Assembly (NCBI GenBank): GCA_016778305.1
Contig: JADHPT010000006.1
Location: 1-64,000, forward strand
DNA: 64,000 bases
Source: Candidatus Poseidonia sp.
Lineage (GTDB): Archaea > Thermoplasmatota > Poseidoniia > Poseidoniales > Poseidoniaceae
Reading direction: 5' to 3'
Part shown: positions 19,594 to 30,300 of the stretch, in pieces
Numbering within the stretch: position 1 is the stretch's first letter
Layout: every line of letters starts with the position of its first letter
Program-made: the position numbers and the translations under genes
Notes under the pieces: generated by a model
Database searches by the model: none
What the model was told of the DNA's origin: nothing
Seen by the model: only the letters and a program-made list of their open reading frames with translations

Positions 19594-20976
19594 TTACTCA
19601 TACAGGTTTTCGCGGTGTTCTCCACAGAGATTTTCACGCATGGCGCTGGTGATGTCTTTGTTTTGGGAAAGGCACCAGTGCAGTTTTGCTATCATCGCTT
19701 CTGGTGTTGAACTTACGCCGTGACCCAGCAAGCCCATAGCTTGCTGCTTTCGTCCTTTGGAGTAGACGTTCATATCAATCGGTCCATTGATGCACTGATT
19801 GATGATGAGGACGGGCAGTTCACGATTAATGCAGCGAGTGAGAGAGCGCCAGAGACTGGTGTTTTCTGGTGCATCACCTTGAGGGTCCTCAATGGGCAAG
19901 TGGCCAAGGCCCGTTCCGTGGAAGACGACGCCCTGGACGCCCGTGTTAACGACGGCTTCGACCTGTTCGGCATGCAACCACGGGCCTGCAATGAATTGAG
20001 CAAGACGTTGACCGGGTTCGTAAGTGCTTGACTTGGATGAGATTGGTCGCTCACTGGCATTCTTTCGGGCGGCTTCGTAAGACGGTGTGAGCGTTGCTGA
20101 AAAGGCGGAACCCTCGAGATGGAGTTTGGCCAGGGGTTGAGCGTTGATGGCTCGGAATGCGTCACGACGCGACGAGTGCATCTTGCGAACGGCGAGTCCG
20201 GAATGGACGGCCATGATCCCGTCGCTTTGCGTATCGTGCATGACGACCACAACGCTATCTCCAGCCTCACCGGTTGGTTTCGGTCCGTTGGCAGCCCAGT
20301 ATACGGCGGCAAGGAGATTTTCTGTTGCATCTGATGACCCCCGGTCGCTCGAGCGTTGGGAACCAACGATGGCAATGACGCCAGGTGGACGTTCACCGTT
20401 TCCTGCAAAAGCAAAGTTGAGGGCTGATGAAGTCATGTGCAAGGTATCGGTGCCGTGGGCGATGACAACTCCAACGCATCCATCCTCAAAGGCTTCAGTG
20501 CATGCTTTTGACATGATGTTCCAGTGTTGTGGTCGGATGTCATCGCTGAACATATTGCCAATTTTGACCGAATCAAGTTGAGCGATCGTTGCGAGTTCAG
20601 GTATGGCATTGAGCATTTCTTCAGGTTCAAATTTCGCCTCTACTGCACCCGTTGCATAATCCACCTTTGAGGCGATGGTGCCTCCGGTGTGGATGAGTCG
20701 AACTCTCGGGAGGTCCGATGAGGCATTGACGGCTGGAACTGCAGGCCTTGATGCTGGAGCAGGTTGGCCCAGTCCCTCGATCGATATCAAGTCGGCTTCA
20801 GGATAACTTACGTTGTAGCCGTTGTCCAACTTCAACGTGATGTGTTTTGGGGACGAAGGCGGGAGAACCAAACCTTCGTGCACTACTTCTCCGTTATGTG
20901 TGGACACCGTGGCCGTCACGCGTTGACCTGCCTCGGGTACCTTGTCCATGTCCTTATGGAGGCGAAGACGCTCCAT
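19594..20976 (-). CDS. gatD: Glutamyl-tRNA(Gln) amidotransferase subunit D
   Basis: N-terminal GatD domain then asparaginase fold 'RLIHTGGTIASKVDYATGAVEAKFEPEEML', 'VIAHGTDTLHMTSSAL'. Confidence 0.95.
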   Translation of the reverse strand: MERLRLHKDMDKVPEAGQRVTATVSTHNGEVVHEGLVLPPSSPKHITLKLDNGYNVSYPEADLISIEGLGQPAPASRPAVPAVNASSDLPRVRLIHTGGTIASKVDYATGAVEAKFEPEEMLNAIPELATIAQLDSVKIGNMFSDDIRPQHWNIMSKACTEAFEDGCVGVVIAHGTDTLHMTSSALNFAFAGNGERPPGVIAIVGSQRSSDRGSSDATENLLAAVYWAANGPKPTGEAGDSVVVVMHDTQSDGIMAVHSGLAVRKMHSSRRDAFRAINAQPLAKLHLEGSAFSATLTPSYEAARKNASERPISSKSSTYEPGQRLAQFIAGPWLHAEQVEAVVNTGVQGVVFHGTGLGHLPIEDPQGDAPENTSLWRSLTRCINRELPVLIINQCINGPIDMNVYSKGRKQQAMGLLGHGVSSTPEAMIAKLHWCLSQNKDITSAMRENLCGEHRENLYE

Positions 20977-20988
20977 GAAGGGTTCGCT

Positions 20989-23436
20989 TCACTGAGACAA
21001 GTCTTTGACCTTCTCAACCAAATCCATTCTGCGAAGTCTCCAAACGCCGAAAGGCGTCATTGCTACGGCAATGATTACGACGCCTGACATCAACTGCCAT
21101 GCTACACTTGGAACAATTGTTACCGGTACGAAGAATTGCCAGGATGAGAACGAAGCTGCTAATCCAATCGCTCCACCATAGGCAAACAAAACGCCAACGA
21201 TGCCCCCGATGATTCCAATCAGGAGGCTTTCAAACAGAAGCATCGTTCCGAGGTTGCGTGTGGATGCACCGAGAACGCGTAATGTTGCCAGTTCAAAATC
21301 CCGTTCAGCAACGTTCATGATCATCGTATTGAACATGACAACAACCGTGAATAACAATCCAAGGTACATCATGGTCTGGAAAATCTGGGTCTGCTGGTCG
21401 AGTAAACTGTTGATGCCGTTGAGAAGTGTCTGTCGCTCAACAATGCCCATGGATGCCTCTCCTAAAGCAGAATCAATCTCAACCCCCCGTGGAAGGTCGA
21501 GGTAGACTGAAGTTGCATTGACACCCAAAATGTCGCTCAGATCTTCACGAAGGAAATACATCGTCCTCGCCAATTCTGCCGTCGATGTCGCCACGATCTC
21601 CACCTCGGTCTGAGCGCCATTGAGACTGACTGTTTGGATCTCACCAACACTCCAACCAAGGAAGGTCATGCTTCCTTCATCCATCATGACTTGCGGAACC
21701 GTCATGTCTGCAGCAGGAGCATTGCCCTCCAAAATGGATACAGCACGCATGCCAGTTTCAAATGAGTCGAGGCCTACAAGCGTGAAGGTTCGTTCGATAT
21801 TATCTGCATCATCAACCGAGCCGAGTGGCATTTCAATCAGCATTTCATAATCAGCAGCATTGTCCTCCGCCCACTCCAGAACGGGTTGTTCACCATCTGG
21901 CATAATGTAGACTTGTGCGTCCCAAGTTTGGTCATTCTCAAGACCTCCGACCATCGTATCTTGCAAGCCAACTGACATCATTTGTATCGAGCCGAAAAGC
22001 ATCAAAGAGATACCAACTGCAACAAAGGTCATGGCCAAGCGAACGGGTTTTCGGACGCTCGAACGAATGGAGAGGCCGAGCGTTGTTGGCATCCATGCGG
22101 TCAGTTTTCGCAGCAGGTTTGACCCTACTCGCATCTCGTTTTGACCGCTTAGTACGGCTAAAGGATCAAGACGGCTTGCCTTCCATGCGGGGAAAGCACC
22201 CGAAAAGAACACAACGAGCATGGTTGAGCCGATGACAGTTGCAACAACTGAAGTCGGAACCGAGCGTTCTACAATCGGGACGCCAACCAAATCTTGGTAA
22301 AAGTCCAACATTCCATTCATACCAGTTGGTCCTGCCAATGCACCAAGAGCACAACCAACTCCTCCAATTGCCAATGGGGCGATGAGATAGCCGGTCATGA
22401 GTGATGATCGGTTGACCCCCAATGTCCGTAGGACTGCAATTTCTTTCGCTTGACTTTGAACCAGGCGTTGAAGACTGAGGACAATGGTGATGGCGGCAAT
22501 TGAAGCGATCATGACCGTAAACGGAACGGTCGTTCGCTTGGTCCCTTCCAAATCCTGTCGCATCACTTCGACGGGTTCATTTTGCCCCCGGTCACGAACA
22601 CGGGCGTCCAATATTGCTTCGTCGAGCGCGGTATCGACAAGTGCTTTCACATCATCAATCTCATCACCCTCGTCTTCGCTGGTATCGGGTAGATCAAAGG
22701 ATGGTGTACCCTCGACATCTAACAGAATCATGTTGCTGGTGCCAAGGACTTCACCGGTAAGACGGGCCATGCCAGCATCGGAAAGGTACCCTACGACGTA
22801 TTGACCTGGCTCGGATGGGAATAATTCACCTTCGGGGGCAAAGATGACGTGAAGTGGGTGGTAGCCCGTACCCACGATCGTGAATTCAGCCGTTGCATTT
22901 CCCGCCCCAATACTTACCGTATCGCCGAGCTGTAGGTCAAGGGCTTCAGTAACGTGAGCATCGATGACGATTTCATCGGCAGCAACGGCAGTTCTGCCTT
23001 CAGAATGGCCTTCAGGCATCCAAACGCGATCGGCGTTGGCACCGTCAGCGATTCCGTGCCATAGTGAATTGATGATATGCTGGCCTGTATCGTTGGTGTG
23101 GAACATCGCACCTTGTGTAACGGTTCGACCCTCGCAAGAGTCGAGCGATTGAGAAACAGATGAAGAATTCCACGCGCTTTCCAAGGCAGTACAAAATGAA
23201 TTGACCTCTTCTGGCGTCCAAAGAGCACTGCGGTTGTCGATCCACAGATCTGCTAGATTTGCCCCCTTTTCATCGTCGGCTTGCATGGTATCGTACATAC
23301 CTCCGAGATTGTGAGCATAGCCTCCAAAGGTAATTCCAGCAAAGACGCCGACGAAGACCATCAATACGACAGCGAACAGTCGTAATTTGGTTCGCCATAG
23401 GCTTCGAGCCAAGCGCTTGTTCAAGAGAGCAGACAC
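20989..23436 (-). CDS. ABC transporter permease with two FtsX-like domains
   Basis: 815 aa; duplicated FtsX/MacB-type TM blocks ('VLRTLGVNRSSLMTGYLIAPLAIGG', 'LATLRVLGASTRNLGTMLLFESLLIG'). Confidence 0.9.
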   Translation of the reverse strand: MSALLNKRLARSLWRTKLRLFAVVLMVFVGVFAGITFGGYAHNLGGMYDTMQADDEKGANLADLWIDNRSALWTPEEVNSFCTALESAWNSSSVSQSLDSCEGRTVTQGAMFHTNDTGQHIINSLWHGIADGANADRVWMPEGHSEGRTAVAADEIVIDAHVTEALDLQLGDTVSIGAGNATAEFTIVGTGYHPLHVIFAPEGELFPSEPGQYVVGYLSDAGMARLTGEVLGTSNMILLDVEGTPSFDLPDTSEDEGDEIDDVKALVDTALDEAILDARVRDRGQNEPVEVMRQDLEGTKRTTVPFTVMIASIAAITIVLSLQRLVQSQAKEIAVLRTLGVNRSSLMTGYLIAPLAIGGVGCALGALAGPTGMNGMLDFYQDLVGVPIVERSVPTSVVATVIGSTMLVVFFSGAFPAWKASRLDPLAVLSGQNEMRVGSNLLRKLTAWMPTTLGLSIRSSVRKPVRLAMTFVAVGISLMLFGSIQMMSVGLQDTMVGGLENDQTWDAQVYIMPDGEQPVLEWAEDNAADYEMLIEMPLGSVDDADNIERTFTLVGLDSFETGMRAVSILEGNAPAADMTVPQVMMDEGSMTFLGWSVGEIQTVSLNGAQTEVEIVATSTAELARTMYFLREDLSDILGVNATSVYLDLPRGVEIDSALGEASMGIVERQTLLNGINSLLDQQTQIFQTMMYLGLLFTVVVMFNTMIMNVAERDFELATLRVLGASTRNLGTMLLFESLLIGIIGGIVGVLFAYGGAIGLAASFSSWQFFVPVTIVPSVAWQLMSGVVIIAVAMTPFGVWRLRRMDLVEKVKDLSQ

Positions 23437-23445
23437 GGTAACACC

Positions 23446-24150
23446 TCACTCTGATGAATCGTTGTTCGTTTGTTCGTCTGAGACAATTCTTCCGCTGTCA
23501 ATCCGAATAACTCTGGTCGCATACCTGACCAAGCCTTCGTCGTGTGTGACGAATACTGAAGTAATGTTTTCTTGCTTGCATGCACTCACCAAGGCCTCCA
23601 TAACTTTGTTTGAAGTCTCGGTGTCGAGGTTGCCAGTGAGTTCATCGCCGAGCAACAGTGTTGGGCGCTTTGCAATGCTTCGAGCAATGGCGACTCGCTG
23701 CTGCTGCCCCCCACTGATTTCACCAGGAAAGCGGTCAACTTCAGCTTCAAGTCCGACGAGTTTCAACAATTCCTTGGCTCGTCCAGGGTCTTTTTTTCCG
23801 GCTAACTCCTGAATGAGGAGGATGTTTTCGAGAACCGACAAATCCTGGAGGAGGTTGAAGAATTGAAACACGTATCCAATGTTATCCCGGCGGAACGAGG
23901 TCATCTTTTCCGAGTGGTTTCGAGGAACCTCTTCGCTAAGGAAAGTATAGCTTCCCCCCGTGGGACTGTCCAAGGCGGAGAGGCAATTGAGGAGCGTGGT
24001 TTTTCCAGAACCCGACGGGCCGAGAAGAATCACACGTTCGCCTTCGTGGATTTCAAAACTCACGCCATCAAGCGCTTTGACAACACCAGCGGGAGTTTCG
24101 TAATGCCGTTCTAGGTTTGTCATGTGTAATAATTTGTTCATTTTTTTCAC
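23446..24150 (-). CDS. ABC transporter ATP-binding protein (LolD/MacB-like)
   Basis: Walker A 'LLGPSGSGKTTLL', signature 'ISGGQQQRVAIARSIA', Walker B 'TLLLGDELTGNLD'. Confidence 0.95.
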   Translation of the reverse strand: MKKMNKLLHMTNLERHYETPAGVVKALDGVSFEIHEGERVILLGPSGSGKTTLLNCLSALDSPTGGSYTFLSEEVPRNHSEKMTSFRRDNIGYVFQFFNLLQDLSVLENILLIQELAGKKDPGRAKELLKLVGLEAEVDRFPGEISGGQQQRVAIARSIAKRPTLLLGDELTGNLDTETSNKVMEALVSACKQENITSVFVTHDEGLVRYATRVIRIDSGRIVSDEQTNNDSSE

Positions 24151-24770
24151 CTTCTTGTTTCAAAGAGTTGTTTAAACATCTCAAAGAATTTGTCGACCGC
24201 TTGGTGTTCACTCACACGCCCCTCTTGCGTTTCTTGCATCAACCACATCTCATATTCGGTGTTCATGCGAATGAGTACATTGAGGGGGACATCATTGCGG
24301 ATTGCCCCAATCTTCACCCCGTGTTCGAGAATGCCCATAATGTCCCCATACTCGCTCAGGCCCTCACATTCTGCGTTCAACTTACGGAACATAGGGTGAT
24401 CTGTTCCCAGTGAAACCAATTGACGCATGAGGGACATCAGGACAGGGTGCTGAAAAACGTCATTCCATTGCTTTGATGACACCGCCTTGAATGAATCCCA
24501 ATATGTGAGTTTGTCCTCCGTCAACAGGAAGGAATCCATTCCAAAACCAAAACTCCCTGTTGCAAGTGCTTCATCCAGAAAACACGTAACAAACAGGTCC
24601 TCTTTGTTTTCAAAGTAATAGTACATTGAGCCTTTTGAGATGCCGATTTTTTGAATGATTTTGTTGTACGAAGCGCCATCGAAACCGTGGGTGGAGAATT
24701 CAACTTTAGATACATCCAGAATCCTCGTTTTGAGGGATTTTTCAAGGGATTCAAAGCGTGCGAGAGGCAT
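24147..24770 (-). CDS. TetR/AcrR-family transcriptional regulator
   Basis: N-terminal HTH 'FSTHGFDGASYNKIIQKIGISKGSMYYYFENKEDLF'; ATGA overlap with the ABC ATPase. Confidence 0.93.
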   Translation of the reverse strand: MPLARFESLEKSLKTRILDVSKVEFSTHGFDGASYNKIIQKIGISKGSMYYYFENKEDLFVTCFLDEALATGSFGFGMDSFLLTEDKLTYWDSFKAVSSKQWNDVFQHPVLMSLMRQLVSLGTDHPMFRKLNAECEGLSEYGDIMGILEHGVKIGAIRNDVPLNVLIRMNTEYEMWLMQETQEGRVSEHQAVDKFFEMFKQLFETRR

Positions 24771-24782
24771 TGGACCAGTCGG

Positions 24783-24800
24783 TTAGACCGAGCGGTCTAA
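24783..24800. promoter_or_regulatory. Probable TetR operator: TTAGACCG-AG-CGGTCTAA
   Basis: Perfect 8+8 inverted repeat 13 nt upstream of the TetR start codon. Confidence 0.75.
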
Positions 24801-24875
24801 TTTAATCCTTTTCTCCATCAGTTCTCTTGGTTTCCACCAAACGTTGAGCCATGCAGCACGCCCTGCGAAGAGGTA

Positions 24876-25005
24876 TGGTGCCGGGAGCGGGGCTCGAACC
24901 CGCGACCTTCGGATGTCTCAGACACCACAAGGGGCTTGCACGTCATACGATTGCCTTGGAGGCTGCCCTATGAGTCCGACGCGCTACCAACTACGCCACC
25001 CCGGC
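24876..25005 (-). tRNA. Elongator tRNA-Met (CAT), intron-containing, CCA encoded
   Basis: Acceptor GCCGGGG/TCCCGGC, T-arm GCGGG-TTCGAGC-CCCGC, anticodon CAT at 24970..24972; intron 24915..24968 after A37. Confidence 0.92.
24915..24968 (-). other. 54-nt tRNA intron with canonical bulge-helix-bulge junctions
   Basis: Exon CUCA pairs intron UGAG (4-bp helix); 3-nt bulges UA|G and AC|A; outer helix GGCA/UGUC. Confidence 0.9.
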
Positions 25006-25107
25006 CTAAACGATGGGTGAGCCATGCCCTCTTTGAATAAATCGGAGAAGATGCATCGCTTTATTGAGGAATGAATATGAGAAAAACCAACCGTAGTGTT
25101 CTAACAC

Positions 25108-26046
25108 TTGCTCGTCTGCCCACCCGACATGGTGGACCTCAAAACGGCCATGGCGGCGGCGCAAACCGAACGCAGAAAGCGAGAGGGGCGCGACGGTGGC
25201 GACGAGAAGAAAAAACGTCGTAGTGGGGCAGATTTAGGTATTGAGCCATTTGACCCAGTGAAGTACGTCAACAAAGAACGAGCCGACACTGCTTCAATGT
25301 GGCTTGTCATCGCCTATTCCATCATCGCAACATGTTTGATGCGCTACGTTTTGATGCCTTCAACGACCCTTGACAAAACCGATGTCCTCTATCTTCTCCC
25401 TCTCTCAATGATCATCCTGATTCCTCAGATTCATCGAATGGTCATGCCGGAGCGTTTCAAAGAGCATTATACAAAGGGAACATGGTTCAAGTCGTTCTTC
25501 CTGTACACTTTCACCTTCCTCTCGCTTTCCTTCCTGCTCGTCAATCCACCTTTTGGCGATATCGTTGCTCCTCAACTTTCGAACGATTGGGGTGTCGTTG
25601 TGGAACATGAAGGCAACTTTACATTCGCGGACGGGAGCGGAAAAGATGGCCTCCACAGCTGGACACTCTCCGAAGGCGAGTACGTTGACGGAGGAACATG
25701 GGTCCTATTCGGTCTCGCTGACAACGTTGACAATGAAGGTGCTAATATCACCGTTGTTCATCGATTCCAAAATACCGATACTCCACTGATTGCCGATGAA
25801 TCATTTTGGAGCACTCACGGCGAGGATGTAGGCACCTGGCGCACAGTCGATAACCGTTCAGCTCCTATCTTGCTTCCCCACGGGGACCAAGACCAACCTT
25901 TTGCGATATTTTTGGGTGATAATCTCGCAGTAGGAGATCATGAGATCACCGTCGAGATTTCGGAAGAAGGTGACCCCTGGACCAATACACGGACCTATTC
26001 TTGGACTCTGTCAATCGAGCCCCCCGTCGTGGCCTCAGCTGAGTAA
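25108..26046 (+). CDS. Membrane protein of unknown function with extracytoplasmic beta-rich domain
   Basis: Lys/Arg-rich N-terminus, four hydrophobic segments, C-terminal beta-rich domain. Confidence 0.65.
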   Translation: MLVCPPDMVDLKTAMAAAQTERRKREGRDGGDEKKKRRSGADLGIEPFDPVKYVNKERADTASMWLVIAYSIIATCLMRYVLMPSTTLDKTDVLYLLPLSMIILIPQIHRMVMPERFKEHYTKGTWFKSFFLYTFTFLSLSFLLVNPPFGDIVAPQLSNDWGVVVEHEGNFTFADGSGKDGLHSWTLSEGEYVDGGTWVLFGLADNVDNEGANITVVHRFQNTDTPLIADESFWSTHGEDVGTWRTVDNRSAPILLPHGDQDQPFAIFLGDNLAVGDHEITVEISEEGDPWTNTRTYSWTLSIEPPVVASAE

Positions 26047-26280
26047 ATCTTCGTGCTCAGCGATGATGCTCGACAGGAGCACGTCAATTCGCTGACGGTC
26101 GTAAACATAACTGGCACTCCGAGACATTCTCTGCTGACGTAGTGCCCGGACCAGCGGTGCAAAAACAGTCCAGCAGAGGGCCAATTCCAATCGTGAAGTG
26201 ATGGTGCGCATGTCGTTGGGATTCTCGGTTGACCCCCATAGATGACGGGCACCCTTCGCGAAAAGTGAATGTGATATCAA
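26035..26280 (-). CDS. Small conserved-position hypothetical protein (81 aa)
   Basis: ATGA overlap with the rfcS stop suggests coupling; no recognised domain; 3' end overlaps the convergent gene. Confidence 0.4.
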   Translation of the reverse strand: MISHSLFAKGARHLWGSTENPNDMRTITSRLELALCWTVFAPLVRALRQQRMSRSASYVYDRQRIDVLLSSIIAEHEDLLS

Positions 26281-27233
26281 GAGCGCAAATGCTTGACAAT
26301 TTGTGCGGTGAGTGCGTCCAATTGGATTTGTTCGCCTCCGCCTTCAACAAGTCGGTAATCAATTTCAGCCATCCACTCTGTGAGGGCGAGTTTTGATGCC
26401 TCCTCAAGGAAGTCAGCGCTGTAGAGTTCACGGTGCAATTGGTTCACAAAGTCCGTCCCAGCAAGGCCAAACTGATCGAGGAGTTCACGTAACCTTCGTC
26501 GGGCGACGTGAAATCCATCGCTTCTGCAGGCCATCAAGTATTGGTGGAGGGCTTCAGGAGGTGCGGTTGCAGAGGTCTCATAGACCAGTTCTCGACTTAC
26601 CGTGGTGTTGAGTGCGGCCGCTACCTGAAGCGCTGTGAGTGCTTTACGAAGGTCGCCTTGAGAAATTCGGGTGAGTGCTTCAACGGCACCATCGCCAAGT
26701 TCGAGTTGCTCAAGTCCCGCCACGTGAACGACTTGTGATGAGACATCAGCGTCAGAAAGTGGACGGAACCGAAAGACAGCACATCGTGATTGAATGGGTT
26801 CAATGATTTTTGAGGAATAATTGCACGAGAGGATAAAGCGACAGGTTTCTGCATACTGTTCCATGATGCGACGAAGTGCTCCTTGGGCGTCATTGGTCAA
26901 CGCATCAGCCTCGTCGAGAAAGATGATTTTGAAAGCAGCGCCGCCGTAAGGTTGCGTGCGAGCAAATTGCTTGACTTTGGTGCGAATGCTCTCTAATTTT
27001 CGTTCATCAGACGCATTCATTTCGAGAAGGTTTTGGCGAAATTCTGCTCCAAAAATATCCTTGGTCAAAGCCATTGCAGCCGTCGTTTTCCCTGTTCCTG
27101 GGGGTCCTGCGAAGAGCAGGTGAGGGAAATTTTTGCTCCCAGCATAGGTGCCCAAGCGTTGAACCACGGCCGCCTGGCCGCGAATTTGATTCACCGATTG
27201 TGGTCGGTGTTTTTCAACCCAAAGTTCGCTCAT
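26277..27233 (-). CDS. rfcS: Replication factor C small subunit
   Basis: 'MSELWVEKHRPQSVNQIRGQ', 'FAGPPGTGKTTAA', 'IIFLDEADALTNDAQGALRRIMEQYAETCRFILSCNYSSKIIEPIQSRCAVFRF'. Confidence 0.95.
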   Translation of the reverse strand: MSELWVEKHRPQSVNQIRGQAAVVQRLGTYAGSKNFPHLLFAGPPGTGKTTAAMALTKDIFGAEFRQNLLEMNASDERKLESIRTKVKQFARTQPYGGAAFKIIFLDEADALTNDAQGALRRIMEQYAETCRFILSCNYSSKIIEPIQSRCAVFRFRPLSDADVSSQVVHVAGLEQLELGDGAVEALTRISQGDLRKALTALQVAAALNTTVSRELVYETSATAPPEALHQYLMACRSDGFHVARRRLRELLDQFGLAGTDFVNQLHRELYSADFLEEASKLALTEWMAEIDYRLVEGGGEQIQLDALTAQIVKHLRS

Positions 27234-27369
27234 TCTATCCGTCCACGATGACGAGCCTCCTTCAACATTGGCATGCAAAAAGACGGGGTAGGATGCAAGA
27301 CGAAGGCTCTGATTCAAGATTTCATTCCAACCAAGGGAAAAGTCCCTATAATGGGGAGTTGTGTAAGGC

Positions 27370-30300
27370 ATGAGTCCCATGCGTAGCCTATCTTTCAACC
27401 GTCCACGAGCCACAGCACTTTTGTTGGCCGTGATGTTTATTTTCGCAGACATGGCACTTCCCCAAGCAATGGAGGGGTGGAAGATGCTCGAAGACGAGCA
27501 ATCACCCCAGCGAACTGTCTCTACGCACGCCGTTAACGCCGATTCCTACATTGCAGAAAATAACCCCACATCATCCTACAATACCTCGGCAACGGGCATT
27601 TTGAGTAACGAGATGCTGCTTGAATCGCGATTGTTGCTCCGCTTTCCAATGAATTACACTGCTTTGGATACCATTCACTCGGCTGCAGTGAATCTCCAAT
27701 GCACCACTGAGGATACCGCTTCAACTGAAATGCATGCTTACGTCGCTAGCATGGACAGAATGTGGAATGGATCCCATGTTTCCTGGACCGCTTTTGCGAG
27801 CAATCAACCTTGGATGCTAATGGGTGCAGAATCAAGTTCTGACCGAGGTATTTGGGAGCCACCAGCCTTCTTGGCAAGCAACGGGACCCTCAGCCTCAAC
27901 GTCACCAGTCTTGCACAGCATGCTGCCCGTTCAAATGCGTCTTACCTCTCTATCATCGTTTCATCGTTGGGGGCTACCTATACATGCGACCTTTCGGAAA
28001 CAACGACCAGTGGGAACGCACCGGCCTTGGTATTGGACACGACAACAGGTGCAGCATCTGCGGGTGCAAACGTTGAGGCAGACTTGCCGATCGCAGATGG
28101 CGCTCCTTGGATGGAAAGCGACTTCCTTCTCAAGCCGGTCACAACGCCTCGCCTGACCTACGCCAATAACTCCGGCCAAGATGTAGAAATCCAACTGAGC
28201 AACAGCGAGGATTGGCGCTCTGAAACCGATGAGGAATGGCATTTCTCAACCCTTTGGGATACCTTCGTATCAACGGGTACAACCGGTGCCTTTGACGTGC
28301 CCAGTTCTCTTGCTTTGGTCAACGGAACAACCATGCAAATGAGAATCCGTGCTGTTGACAGTAACGACCAGTGGGGGCCGTGGGATACAACCTCTTTCTT
28401 GCTTCCCACCCTCGATGTCGTCGACAACGGTGACGGTACCGCAACCATGACCTTCGAGCCTGCAGATACCGGACTTGCAGATGATTTCTTCCAGGACAGT
28501 TACGTCAGCGAAACCAGTAAAACAATCACCTACGGGGATGACACAACCCTCGAATCAAGCATGACGTCGAGTAAAGAGCGTCTGATTCACCTGCGTACAT
28601 CACTCAACCAACTTGGTCTACATGACAATCTGACCATCGTCAATGCAGATTTGAAACTGACTCGGTCATCCTACTCTGGAGACCCCGTGATATCCCTTCA
28701 CGGTATGGAAGAATCTGGTTTGTGGGTTGAAGAGGACGTGACGTGGAACCAAATGGCTACCAACGGCATTCAATGGTATGATGGTGGGCGTTCAAACGGA
28801 ACCGCAACTCTTGCCCTCGCCAACGGTAATCAAACCTCAGACTCGTTCACTTTTGACCTCGATCATGCGGTACAAAATTATCTTGACAACGGTGATGACT
28901 CACCCTTGGACATGATGTTAGCCGTTCGTGGTAAGTTTGAATCCTACACCAACGGGGAAGGAATCGTTTTTCACTCTGCTGAAGCCATAGATGCTTCCGA
29001 TGCCCCGTCGTTTAGTATTACATACGAATGGGGAAGCGGTTCTGCGCCCGCTCCAGTTACACTTACGGCGCCCGATGACGCCCTAGCGGTTTGGAATCAG
29101 TCAGGACACAACCTTTCGGGTAATACGCAGCCTTCGTTGAATTGGACCGCGCCAACGACAACCGATGAGATTATTTTTGAATTGGCGACTGACGAGGATT
29201 TCCGTCTGCGCGAACTTAGAGTTGATACTCGGACAGACAACGATTTCTCTCCGAGTGACGGTACATTGGACATGACCGGAGCGCTCACCTTGGACGTCGG
29301 AAACATGTATTTCTGGCGCATGGCAACCGTTGACAGCGACGACCATTACGGCGAATGGATTTCTTCCAGTTTCTTTGTCTCTGCTCTTGAGAGTACGTGG
29401 CTCGGTGGCGACCGCTATGAGTTCCGACTCAAGCACGGCAACGGTTCCGGCGACAATCAATACCCTGAGTGTATGGACACCTATATCGACAGCAGCGCTA
29501 CCAACGACAACTTCAACGGGGATTCGGAAATGACCATCGGTTACAGTACCTACAACGGTGGAACTGAAATCACGGCTTTGCTTGGATGCAACCTCGTTTC
29601 AAACCTCCTTCCAAACGGGTACGCAGTTGAATCAGCTCATCTCAAAATGACCTTGACATCATCGACCTCTGGTAATCCAACCATCGCAGTCTGGGAAAGC
29701 ACGGAACACGACTGGGATGCTGAAGATGCAACGTGGTCCAGTTACGACGGAAGTAACTCGTGGGATACGGCGGGCGCAAAGGGAAGCGAACGTTCTTCTC
29801 TCCTGGACAGTGTTGCCATTGGTTCCTCCTACTTTGAGGGCGATGATGTGGAATGGAACGTGACGTTGGCAGTTCAAAATGCCATGCGTGAAGACCGCCG
29901 AGTCGACTTCATCGCAGGGATGCTCGGCGTTGGCTCGGGTTCAGCTCGGTCGGCCTATTTCAGCACTGCAGAAGATTCAATGAGCAATCGCCCCGAACTT
30001 ACCTTTGTCTACGTGCCCGGTTCGGATGCCATTCCAACCGACCCTGTTCCAACAACGCCACTCAATGGATCATGGAGTATTGGTACCGGCGTGGACATGA
30101 CCCCGATCACCCAACCTGAACTCAACTGGTCGTTCAATTCATCCATGTCCATTGCAGGATTTATTGTACAAACCGATACTCAGTCGGATTTCGGCTCCGT
30201 GAATGCTGAAACCTATGCCTCCTGGAATGATGTTGGCTTTGACGTCACCAATCGAACCTTCACGCCCGCGACCGATCTCGACGAGGGGGCGACCTACTTC

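Noticed and set aside
19770-20414. 214-aa minus ORF overlapping gatD in another frame
   Set aside because: Same-strand shadow; GatD motifs are intact in the main frame.
19594-20976. L-asparaginase annotation for this ORF
   Set aside because: The N-terminal extension domain and overall layout match GatD, not a free asparaginase.
20989-24770. TetR-ABC cluster considered as a mobile or defence island
   Set aside because: No integrase, transposase, inverted terminal repeats or defence domains; ordinary regulator-transporter operon.
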